The notes below the pieces were generated by a model. That model had not been told where the DNA came from. It saw only the letters and a list, made by a program, of their open reading frames with translations, and ran no database searches. Shown piece after piece: positions 34,676 to 42,189 of a stretch of 64,000 bases of DNA. This DNA comes from Leisingera daeponensis DSM 23529. Its GTDB lineage: Bacteria > Pseudomonadota > Alphaproteobacteria > Rhodobacterales > Rhodobacteraceae. A program made the position numbers and the translations under genes. The DNA is taken from NCBI RefSeq assembly GCF_000473145.1, contig NZ_KI421501.1, forward strand, positions 26,216 to 90,215. Direction: 5' to 3'. The first letter of the stretch is position 1. Every line of letters starts with the position of its first letter.

Positions 34676-35959
34676 ATGGATCCAGACGAAATCCCGCACA
34701 GCAAGCTGACCGGGCCGTTGCGCCGGGGGTCGGTGAAGAAGAACGTCGCCGCGATCCATGTCTCGGGCAAGCTGACGCTGTTGCAGCGCAAACTGTCCAA
34801 TGTGCTGCTGCTGAATGCCTATGACGCGCTGATCTCCAAGCCCAAGCACCAGATCGACGCGCAGACGCTGTGCATGATGGTGGGCTATAACTCCAACGAC
34901 ATGGAAACCCTGAAGCAGTCGCTGCGCAGCCTGGCGGAGACGGTGGCGGAATGGGACATGCTGGATGAGAACGGCAAGCAGGAGTGGGGGGTGAGCTCGC
35001 TGCTGTCCTACGCCAAGCTGCAGGGCGGGGTGTGCGAATACGCCTACAGCCCGGCGCTGGCGGAGAAGCTGCACGACCCCAAGGTGTTTGCCCTGATCAA
35101 CCTGAACATCCAGCGCCGGTTCACCAGCGGCCATGCGCTGGCGCTGTATGAGAACTGCTACCGGTTCGTGCGGACAGGCTCGACCGGCTGGTGGGACATT
35201 GCGCTGTTCCGCCGCCTGATGGGGGTGGAGGGCAGCGCCTATTACGAAAGCTTCAAGCACCTGAACGCCAAGATCATCAAGCCGGCGGTGGCGGAGGTGA
35301 ACAAGACCTCCAACATCCTCTTGACGCCGGAGTTCAAGAAGATGGGGCGGCAGGTGGCCGAGGTGCGGTTCCTGATCAAGGAGAACCCGCAGCTGGCGAT
35401 GCTGGATATTGATGATGGCGCCGGGGTGCGGCAGGGGGCGGTTTACGGCCAGCTGATGGAGCTGGGGGTGAGCGACCGGCTGGCGCGGCAGTGGATTGCC
35501 GAGCATGGCGAGGATTACGTGGCCGAGAAGGTCGGCTATCTGAAGGGGCGCAAGGGGGTGGACAGCCCGGTGCGCTATCTGAGCGCGGCGCTGCGGGACG
35601 ACTATAAGGACGCGCCTGCGGAGGCGGTGAAAGAGGTGCCGCCGGAGGTGCTGGCCGCGGCAGAGGCGCGCAAGGCGGCTGAGGCTGCGGCGGCGCGCAG
35701 GGCCGCGGCAGAGGATGCGGCCAAGGCGCAGGAGCGCGCGCTGAGGGCGCAGCGGCTGGAGCGGATCCGCGATCTGGCCGCCAGCCGCTCGCCAACGCAG
35801 CGCGATGCCGACAAGCGGCTGTTCCTGAGCCGCCTGGAAGATGAGATCGACCGCGAGGAATTCCGCAACCGCGGCTGGAGCGCGGCCTTGCTGACCAGCC
35901 AGATGGCGGAGTTCTGGGAGGAGCTGATTCCGGGCGCATTCGAGGAACTCGCCGGATAG
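34676..35959 (+). CDS. rep: Plasmid replication initiator, Rep_3 superfamily (RepB-type)
   Basis: 427 residues. Residues about 20-280 fit the tandem winged-helix initiator fold of the Rep_3 (initiator replication) superfamily: KLTLLQRKLSNVLLLNAY, FTSGHALALYENCYRF and YYESFKHLNAKIIKPAVAEVN are its typical blocks. Residues 325-370 form an Ala/Arg/Glu-rich helix (AEARKAAEAAAARRAAAEDA), probably coiled coil. In Rhodobacterales nomenclature it would be a RepB-type plasmid initiator. The iterons and inverted operator lie directly upstream, and parAB is divergent. The start ATG at 34676 follows AGAGGGCAGGGCG. Confidence 0.88.
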   Translation: MDPDEIPHSKLTGPLRRGSVKKNVAAIHVSGKLTLLQRKLSNVLLLNAYDALISKPKHQIDAQTLCMMVGYNSNDMETLKQSLRSLAETVAEWDMLDENGKQEWGVSSLLSYAKLQGGVCEYAYSPALAEKLHDPKVFALINLNIQRRFTSGHALALYENCYRFVRTGSTGWWDIALFRRLMGVEGSAYYESFKHLNAKIIKPAVAEVNKTSNILLTPEFKKMGRQVAEVRFLIKENPQLAMLDIDDGAGVRQGAVYGQLMELGVSDRLARQWIAEHGEDYVAEKVGYLKGRKGVDSPVRYLSAALRDDYKDAPAEAVKEVPPEVLAAAEARKAAEAAAARRAAAEDAAKAQERALRAQRLERIRDLAASRSPTQRDADKRLFLSRLEDEIDREEFRNRGWSAALLTSQMAEFWEELIPGAFEELAG

Positions 35960-35990
35960 GGCAGGGGGGCCGCCTGCGGACCCCTGTGTG

Positions 35991-36512
35991 TCAGAGCGAG
36001 GCGGCGGCGCGGCTGGCCTGGTCGTAATGGCCCGAGAGCGCGCGCAGGCTGCGGGCCAGTTCGCGCAGGTCCTTGCCCGGCAGGTCGGCGGCGGACAGCC
36101 CGTCCAGCAGGCACTGGCGGCGCACGTCGCGGTAGGCCGAGCACAGCGCCGCGCCCTCGGCGGAGGTGCGGTAGAACACTTCCTTGCCGCGCTTTTCAGA
36201 GGTCAGCAGCCCGGCTTTCAGCAGCTTGCGCAGCCCGTAGTTCACCGTGTGGCTGTCCTCGATGTTGAGCAGGAAGCAGATGTCGGACAGGCGCTTGTCC
36301 TTGCCGCGGTGGTTGACGTTGTGCAGGATCAGGATTTCCAGCGGGTTCAGATCCGGCTGGCCGGCCGCCGCCATGCAGCGGGTCATCCAGCGGGAGAATG
36401 CGTTGGAGGCGATGATCAGGCCGAATTCCAGCTCCGACAGCTCCCAGCCTTCGCCTTCGGCCAGATGGCGGGAGGAGACGATTCGGCGGGAATCCGGTTT
36501 CTTTTCGGCCAT
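35991..36512 (-). CDS. Winged-helix (MarR-like) regulator next to the TRAP/pxp operon
   Basis: 173 residues with a winged-helix core (LEILILHNVNHRGKDKRLSDICFLLNIEDSHTVN) and recognition part VNYGLRKLLKAGLLTSEKRGKEVFYRT. It is divergent from the TRAP genes by 209 bases and most likely controls them. A perfect inverted repeat (36532-36553) lies just before its start, as expected for autoregulation. It is convergent with rep, with 31 bases between. Confidence 0.8.
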   Translation of the reverse strand: MAEKKPDSRRIVSSRHLAEGEGWELSELEFGLIIASNAFSRWMTRCMAAAGQPDLNPLEILILHNVNHRGKDKRLSDICFLLNIEDSHTVNYGLRKLLKAGLLTSEKRGKEVFYRTSAEGAALCSAYRDVRRQCLLDGLSAADLPGKDLRELARSLRALSGHYDQASRAAASL

Positions 36513-36531
36513 CTATTGCCCCTTCTTTGTT

Positions 36532-36553
36532 GATAAAACCCCGGCGTTTTATC
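36532..36553. promoter_or_regulatory. Inverted repeat upstream of the winged-helix gene
   Basis: GATAAAAC, six-base centre CCCGGC, GTTTTATC: perfect 8-bp arms, 19 bases upstream of the start at 36512. A further half-site, CATAAAAC, follows near 36564. Candidate operator of the divergent regulator. Confidence 0.6.
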
Positions 36554-36659
36554 TGCATGTGGTCATAAAACGGCAAAGTATCAAGGAGATCAAGCAGGCC
36601 GATGCACCGCTGGCAGCGGCGGGCCGGGTGAGGACCGAGCGGCATACATTGGCAAAACG

Positions 36660-36699
36660 TTGACAAATTATCAGCGTTATGGGTACGATATTGCAATAT
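36660..36699 (+). promoter_or_regulatory. Promoter of the TRAP/pxp operon with palindrome at +1
   Basis: TTGACA (36660-36665), 18-base spacer and TACGAT (36684-36689) form a good promoter. ATATTGCAATAT (36688-36699), a perfect 12-bp palindrome, overlaps the -10 and the expected transcription start, so a repressor there would block initiation. Confidence 0.6.
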
Positions 36700-36721
36700 T
36701 TCGCTTTGGGAGGAAATTAAG

Positions 36722-37693
36722 ATGAAGATCACCCGTTTGCTGGGCGGCGCCGCCGTTCTGATTGCCGGCCTGTCGGTTCCGGCGGTGGCCGCGACCTGGG
36801 ACATGCCGACGCCCTATCCGGACGCCACGTTCCACACCAAGAACATCACTGAGTTTGCCAGCGACGTGGCCGAGGCGACCGATGGCGGGCTGGAGATCAA
36901 GGTCCACTCTGCCGGATCGCTGTTCAAGCATCCGGAAATCAGCAAGGCGGTGCGCAGCGGCCAGGTGCCCGCGGGCGAGTTCTTCCTGTCGCTCCTGGCC
37001 AATGACAACCCGGCGTTCGGTGCCGACTCGCTGCCGTTCCTGGCGACCAGCTATGAAGAGGCCGAGCGGCTGTGGGCGGCGCAGAAGGATGTGATCGGCG
37101 GGCTGCTGGACGAGCAGGGGCTGATGGTTCTCTATGCTGTGCCGTGGCCGCCGCAGGGGCTGTACACCACCAAGGAAATCAACAGTGTCGGGGATCTGGC
37201 GGGTCTGAAGTTCCGCACCTACAACGCGACGCTGGAGCAGTTCGCCAACCTGGCGGGCGCCGCGCCGACGCAGGTTGAAGTGCCGGACATTCCGCAGGCT
37301 TTCAGCACCGGCCGGGTCGAGGCGATGATCACCTCGCCCTCCACCGGCGTGAATTCGAAGGCGTGGGACTTCCTGAGCCATTACACCGACATTCAGGCCT
37401 GGATCCCGAAGAACATCGTGGTGGTGAACAAGCGCGCGTTCCGCCGCCTGGATGAAGCGACCCAGACTGCCATCCTGGAGGCCGCAGCCGAGGCCGAAGC
37501 GCGCGGCTGGGAGATGAGCCGGGCCGAGACCAGCAGCCAGATCGAGGTGCTGAAGGAAAACGGCATCACCGTGGTCGAGCCGTCGGAGGAGCTGATGGAC
37601 GGCCTGCGCGCGATTGGCGCCCAGATGCTGGAAAACTGGAAGGGCGAGGCCGGGGAGGCCGGCGCCACCCTGCTGAACGCCTACCAGCAGTAA
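36722..37693 (+). CDS. TRAP transporter substrate-binding protein (DctP family), probably for 5-oxoproline
   Basis: 323 residues with a signal peptide ending near AVAA-24 (mature start about TWDMPTPYP). The DctP arginine is in GLKFRTYNATLEQF. GGAGGAAATTAAG precedes the ATG. The operon continues with DctQ, DctM and the three pxp genes, so the ligand is likely 5-oxoproline or a close relative. The substrate is an inference from neighbours; the fold call is firm. Confidence 0.9.
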   Translation: MKITRLLGGAAVLIAGLSVPAVAATWDMPTPYPDATFHTKNITEFASDVAEATDGGLEIKVHSAGSLFKHPEISKAVRSGQVPAGEFFLSLLANDNPAFGADSLPFLATSYEEAERLWAAQKDVIGGLLDEQGLMVLYAVPWPPQGLYTTKEINSVGDLAGLKFRTYNATLEQFANLAGAAPTQVEVPDIPQAFSTGRVEAMITSPSTGVNSKAWDFLSHYTDIQAWIPKNIVVVNKRAFRRLDEATQTAILEAAAEAEARGWEMSRAETSSQIEVLKENGITVVEPSEELMDGLRAIGAQMLENWKGEAGEAGATLLNAYQQ

Positions 37694-37751
37694 CGTGACC
37701 ATGGCCGGACGCCGGGGACGGCGTCCGGTCTCCTGGGGAGGAGGGGCAGCC

Positions 37752-38300
37752 ATGCGGCCTGTGCTTGATTTCATCTACCGTGCGGCCGGGGGCCTGGCAG
37801 CACTGTTTATCGTGGCCATCGTGGCGCTGGTTTTTGCGCAGGTGTGCCTGAACCTCGCTGACAAGATCGCGGTGGCGCTGACCGGAACCGCGGTGGGGCT
37901 GACGATCCCGTCTTACGCCGATTTCACCGGGTTTTTCCTGGCGGCCTCGACCTTTCTGGCGCTGGCCTATGCGCTGCGGGCGGGCGGCCACATCCGGGTG
38001 ACGCTGGTGACCAACCGCTTGCCCGCCGCCGCCCACCGCGCGGCGGAGCTGGGGGTGATCCTGCTGGCGCTGGCGATGAGCGGCTTTGCCACCTGGTACA
38101 TGGGTCTGCTCTTGCTGGAATCGCTGGAGTTCGGCGACCGCAGCGCGGGCATGGTGTCGGTGCCGCTGTGGCTGCCGCAGGCGCCGGTGGCGCTTGGCCT
38201 TGCGATCCTCACCCTGGCGCTGGCGGACGAGCTGATCTCGATGCTGCGCGGCGCGCTGCCCTCCTGGGAGGGCAAGGGCGAAAATCTTCTGAGCGAATAG
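37752..38300 (+). CDS. TRAP transporter small permease (DctQ family)
   Basis: 182 residues with four hydrophobic helices (about 13-33, 55-76, 90-113, 135-160) and the DctQ motif RAGGHIRVTLV. The start is the ATG at 37752, after GGAGGAGGGGCAGCC, in preference to the ATG at 37695 which leaves no leader before it and lacks a site. Confidence 0.9.
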   Translation: MRPVLDFIYRAAGGLAALFIVAIVALVFAQVCLNLADKIAVALTGTAVGLTIPSYADFTGFFLAASTFLALAYALRAGGHIRVTLVTNRLPAAAHRAAELGVILLALAMSGFATWYMGLLLLESLEFGDRSAGMVSVPLWLPQAPVALGLAILTLALADELISMLRGALPSWEGKGENLLSE

Positions 38301-38309
38301 GGGATCACC

Positions 38310-39605
38310 ATGTCCGTTGCCGCGCTTTCCATCATTCTTCTGTTCCTTCTGTTCCTGTTCCTGGGCGCCGGCCTGTGGGTGGCCTTTGCCCTCTTGGGCG
38401 TGGGCATCGCCGCGATGGCGCTGTTCACCGAGGCGCCGCTGGGGCTGGTGATGGCCACCACCATGTGGGGCCACAGCAATTCCTGGGCCTTGGCGGCGCT
38501 GCCGCTGTTCATCTGGATGGGCGAGATCCTGTTCCGCTCGCGCCTGTCGGAGGACATGTTCACCGGGCTGTCGCCCTGGATGAACCGGCTGCCCGGGCAG
38601 CTGTTGCATGTGAATGTCTTTGCCTGCGGGATCTTTGCCGCGGTGTCGGGCTCGTCCGCGGCCACCGCCGCCACCATCGGCAAGCTGTCGATCCCGGAGC
38701 TGTCGCGGCGCGGTTATCCCGAGAAGCTGGTGATCGGCACGCTGGCCGGTTCCGCCACGCTGGGGCTGCTGATCCCGCCGTCGATCATCCTGATCGTCTA
38801 TGGCGTGGCGACCGAGCAATCCATCGCCCGGCTGTTTGTCGCGGGCGTGCTGCCCGGCGTGCTGCTGGTCAGCTTGTTCGTCGGCTATGTGGTGGTCTGG
38901 GCGCTGCTCAACCGCAGCCAGCTGCCGTCCGAGGACATTGCCGCCACCTTCCGCGAGAAGCTGAAGCGCGCGCGCAGGCTGCTGCCGGTGGTGCTGCTGA
39001 TCGGCGGGGTGATCGGCTCGATCTATACAGGCATCGCCTCACCCACCGATGCTGCTGCCGTGGGGGTGGTGCTGGCGCTGCTCTTGTCGTGGCAGTCCGG
39101 CTCGCTCACCCGGCAGAGCTTTACCGAGGGGCTGATGGGGGCGACCATCACCTCCTGCATGATCGCCTTTATCCTGGCGGGGGCGTCGTTCCTGACGGTG
39201 GCGATGGGGTTCACCGGCATTCCGCGCATCCTGGCGGAATGGATCGGCTCCTTGAACCTGTCGACCTTCACGCTGCTGGCGGCGCTGACCATCTTCTTTG
39301 TGATCATGGGCTGCTTCCTCGACGGGATTTCGGTGGTGGTGCTGACGGCCTCGGTGATCATGCCGATGGTGCTGGAGGCGGGAATTGACCCCTTGTGGTT
39401 CGGCATCTTCCTGGTGATCGTGGTGGAGATGTCGCAGATCACGCCGCCGGTCGGGTTCAACCTGTTTGTGCTGCAATCGCTGACCGGGCGGGACATTCTG
39501 ACCGTGGCCAAGGCGGCGCTGCCGTTCTTCTTCCTGATGATCGTGGCGCTGGTGCTGATCGTGCTGTTCCCGTCCATCGTGACCTATCTGCCGGAACAGA
39601 TGTGA
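38310..39605 (+). CDS. TRAP transporter large permease (DctM family)
   Basis: 431 residues, about 12 helices, with DctM landmarks AVSGSSAATAATIG, LGLLIPPSIILIVYG and QITPPVGFNLFVLQ. It is the sodium-coupled transport channel of the system. Its stop overlaps the pxpB start (TGATG), tying transport to 5-oxoproline breakdown. Confidence 0.93.
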   Translation: MSVAALSIILLFLLFLFLGAGLWVAFALLGVGIAAMALFTEAPLGLVMATTMWGHSNSWALAALPLFIWMGEILFRSRLSEDMFTGLSPWMNRLPGQLLHVNVFACGIFAAVSGSSAATAATIGKLSIPELSRRGYPEKLVIGTLAGSATLGLLIPPSIILIVYGVATEQSIARLFVAGVLPGVLLVSLFVGYVVVWALLNRSQLPSEDIAATFREKLKRARRLLPVVLLIGGVIGSIYTGIASPTDAAAVGVVLALLLSWQSGSLTRQSFTEGLMGATITSCMIAFILAGASFLTVAMGFTGIPRILAEWIGSLNLSTFTLLAALTIFFVIMGCFLDGISVVVLTASVIMPMVLEAGIDPLWFGIFLVIVVEMSQITPPVGFNLFVLQSLTGRDILTVAKAALPFFFLMIVALVLIVLFPSIVTYLPEQM

Positions 39606-40351
39606 TGGCACGGGAGAGCGCAGCAGCAGCCGCCCCCGGGATCCGCACGGTGGGGGTGGACGGGATGCTGGTAAGCTTTGGCAGCCGCCTGAGCGAGCCG
39701 GCCAACCGCGCCGCCCTGGCGTTCCGCGCAGCGCTGGCGGCGGAGAGCTGGGACGGGGTCGAGGAGGTCTCAACCTCGCTGGTGTCGGCCTATGTGCGGT
39801 TCGACCTGCGGCATCTGGACCATGCGGGCCTGCGGGCGCGGCTGGAGGCGCTGCTGGCGCAGCGCGACTGGTACGCCGCCGCGCTGCCCGGCCAGCGCCG
39901 CCTGTGGCGCATTCCGGCGGTGTTCGGCACCGAACTGGCGCCGCAGCTGCCGCAGGCGGCAGCGGCCGCGGGCATGAGCGAGGCGGAGGCGGTGGCCTCG
40001 CTGTCGGCGGCGCGGGTCAGGGTGCAGACCATCGGCTTTGCCCCCGGCCAGCCCTATCTGGGCGAGCTGCCGGAGGCCTGGGACATCCCGCGCCAGAGCC
40101 AGCTGACCACCCGCATTCCCGAGGGCGCGCTGGCGGTGGCGATCCGGCAGCTGGTGCTGTTCTCGGTGGCGACGCCCACCGGCTGGATGCACGCGGGCCA
40201 GACCGCAGTGCGGCTGTTCCGCCCCGATGCGGAGGAGCCGTTCCTGTTGCGTCCCGGCGACGAGGTGCAATTCAGCGCGATAACGCCGGAGGAGCTGCAG
40301 GGCTTGCGGCGCGATCCGCTGGGCGGTGCCAGGGCGGAGGATCTGTCATGA
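39605..40351 (+). CDS. pxpB: 5-oxoprolinase subunit PxpB (KipI-like)
   Basis: 248 residues of the KipI/cyclophilin-like fold: FGSRLSEPANRAALAF near the N-terminus and the conserved GFAPGQPYLGELPEAWDIPRQ block. With PxpC and PxpA it hydrolyses 5-oxo-L-proline to glutamate with ATP. Start ATG at 39605 overlaps the dctM stop. The C-terminal part includes PTGWMHAGQTAVRLF, typical of the subunit. Confidence 0.9.
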   Translation: MARESAAAAAPGIRTVGVDGMLVSFGSRLSEPANRAALAFRAALAAESWDGVEEVSTSLVSAYVRFDLRHLDHAGLRARLEALLAQRDWYAAALPGQRRLWRIPAVFGTELAPQLPQAAAAAGMSEAEAVASLSAARVRVQTIGFAPGQPYLGELPEAWDIPRQSQLTTRIPEGALAVAIRQLVLFSVATPTGWMHAGQTAVRLFRPDAEEPFLLRPGDEVQFSAITPEELQGLRRDPLGGARAEDLS

Positions 40352-41364
40352 CCGGCTCGCTGACCATTTTGCGCGCAGGCCCCGGGATGACGGTTCAGGA
40401 CCTCGGCCGTCCGGGCTGGCTGGAATACGGGGTGTCGCGCGGCGGCGCTGCCGACCGGCTGGCGCTGGCCGAGGGCGCGGCGCTCTTGGGGCAGGGCGCG
40501 GATCTGGCAGCGGTCGAGATGGCCGGCATGGGCGGCGAGTTCCAGGCGGACAGCGATCTGCGCATCGCCCTGACCGGCGCGCCGATGCGGGCCAGCATCG
40601 ACGGCACCGCCGTGGCCTGGAACGCCAGCCACCTGCTGCCCGCGGGGGCGCGGCTGGCTATCGGCGCGGCGCAGAGCGGCAGCTATGGTTATCTGCATGC
40701 GGGCGGCGGCTTTCAGACGCCGGAGCATCTGGGCGCGCGCTCGGCGCATCTGGCGGCGGGCATTGGTGCTGCGCTGGCGCAGGGCGACGTGCTGGAGACC
40801 GGCCCGGACGGCGGCCAGGGCACCGGGCTGGGACTGACGCCGGAGAACCGGTTCGAGGGCGGCACGGTGCGGGTTGTGGCGAGCCTGCAGACGGCGCTGT
40901 TCCCGCAAGCCGAGCTGGAGCGGTTCGAAGGCACCGCCTTCCGCCGCGGGGCGCGCGGCAACCGGATGGGCGTGCCGCTGGAGAGCGACGGCGAAGGCTT
41001 CCGCCCCGACGGCGCGCGCACGGTGGTGTCTGAGGTGATCGTGCCCGGCGACATCCAGGTGACCGGCGACGGCACGCCTTATGTGCTGCTGTCGGAATGC
41101 CAGACCACGGGCGGCTATCCCCGGATCGGCACGGTGCTTCCTTGCGACCTGCCGCTTCTGGCGCAGGCGGCGGCGGGGGCGGAGCTGCATTTCCGCTTCA
41201 TCCCGCTGGAGGAGGCGGTAGAGCTGGAACGGGCCGAGGCTGAGCGGCGCGAGGGCCTGCGCGGCCGGTGCCATCCCCTGATCCGCGACCCGCGCAGCAT
41301 GTCCAACCTGCTGTCTTATCAGCTCATCAGCGGCGCGATTGCCGGTGAAGAAGATGTCTTGTGA
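40348..41364 (+). CDS. pxpC: 5-oxoprolinase subunit PxpC (KipA/biotin-dependent carboxylase-like)
   Basis: 338 residues of the KipA/UreA-amidolyase-like fold: AGPGMTVQDLGRPGWLEYGVSRGG at the N-terminus is diagnostic, followed by YLHAGGGFQTP and VLLSECQTTGGYPRIG. It acts as the second subunit with PxpB. The ATGA overlap with pxpB implies coupled, equimolar translation. Confidence 0.9.
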   Translation: MTGSLTILRAGPGMTVQDLGRPGWLEYGVSRGGAADRLALAEGAALLGQGADLAAVEMAGMGGEFQADSDLRIALTGAPMRASIDGTAVAWNASHLLPAGARLAIGAAQSGSYGYLHAGGGFQTPEHLGARSAHLAAGIGAALAQGDVLETGPDGGQGTGLGLTPENRFEGGTVRVVASLQTALFPQAELERFEGTAFRRGARGNRMGVPLESDGEGFRPDGARTVVSEVIVPGDIQVTGDGTPYVLLSECQTTGGYPRIGTVLPCDLPLLAQAAAGAELHFRFIPLEEAVELERAEAERREGLRGRCHPLIRDPRSMSNLLSYQLISGAIAGEEDVL

Positions 41365-41373
41365 GGAGATGAC

Positions 41374-42147
41374 ATGACCCGAACTGTCGATCTGAATGCC
41401 GATATGGGCGAAAGCTTTGGCGCCTGGAGCCTGGGCGATGATGCCGGGCTGCTGGATATCGTGACCTCGGCCAATATCGCCTGCGGCTATCATGCGGGCG
41501 ACCCGGATGTGATGGCGGCGACGATGAAACACGCGGTCGCCAAGGGCACCGGTATCGGCGCGCATCCCGGTTTTCCCGACCTGCAGGGCTTTGGCCGCCG
41601 CCGGATGTCGGTGCCGCATGAGACGCTGGGCAACATGGTGCGCTACCAGCTGGGCGCGGCGCAGGCTATGGCGCGTGCGGCAGGCGGCGCGGTGCGGCAT
41701 CTGAAGCTGCACGGGGCGCTGGCGAATATGGCCTCGGAAGATCTGGCGATGGCGCGGGCCTGCTATCAGGCGGCCCTGTCGGTGGATCCTGAGATCATCG
41801 TGATGGTGCTGGCGGGCACCGCGCAGCAGCAGGCAGCACAGGAGCTGGGCTGCAAGACCGCGTGCGAGATCTTCGCCGACCGCGCCTATAACGATGATGC
41901 GACGCTGGTGGACCGCAGCCTGCCCGGCGCGGTGATCCATGATCCGGCAGAGGCCGGGCGGCGGATGGTCGAGATGGTGCGCGAGGGCGCCATCATCACC
42001 GCCAGCGGCAAGCGCATCCCGGCGCGGATTGATACCATCTGCCTGCATGGCGACACGCCCGCCGCGGTGGCGATTGCCGCCGATGTGCGCCGCGCGCTGC
42101 AGGACAGCGGCGTCGAGCTGGCCCAGTTCAGCGGCGCGGTGCTGTAA
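41374..42147 (+). CDS. pxpA: 5-oxoprolinase subunit PxpA (LamB/YcsF family)
   Basis: 257 residues of the LamB/YcsF family: DLNADMGESFGAWSLGDD at the N-terminus, then ANIACGYHAGDPDVM, GAHPGFPD and HLKLHGAL, all family signatures lining the active site. It completes the ATP-dependent 5-oxoprolinase. GAGGAGATGAC precedes the ATG, and a strong terminator follows. Confidence 0.93.
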   Translation: MTRTVDLNADMGESFGAWSLGDDAGLLDIVTSANIACGYHAGDPDVMAATMKHAVAKGTGIGAHPGFPDLQGFGRRRMSVPHETLGNMVRYQLGAAQAMARAAGGAVRHLKLHGALANMASEDLAMARACYQAALSVDPEIIVMVLAGTAQQQAAQELGCKTACEIFADRAYNDDATLVDRSLPGAVIHDPAEAGRRMVEMVREGAIITASGKRIPARIDTICLHGDTPAAVAIAADVRRALQDSGVELAQFSGAVL

Positions 42148-42156
42148 GAGCGTGGG

Positions 42157-42183
42157 GCGGGGGCAGACCGCCCCCGCGTTTTT
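42157..42183 (+). terminator. Intrinsic terminator after pxpA
   Basis: GCGGGGGC (42157-42164), loop AGACC, GCCCCCGC (42170-42177), then GTTTTT. An 8-bp GC stem with a T run, ten bases after the pxpA stop. Confidence 0.85.
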
Positions 42184-42189
42184 CAGATA

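Noticed and set aside
35960..35990. Terminator between rep and the winged-helix gene
   Set aside because: CAGGGG and CCCCTG can pair but the inner bases fit poorly and there is no T run, so I did not list it.
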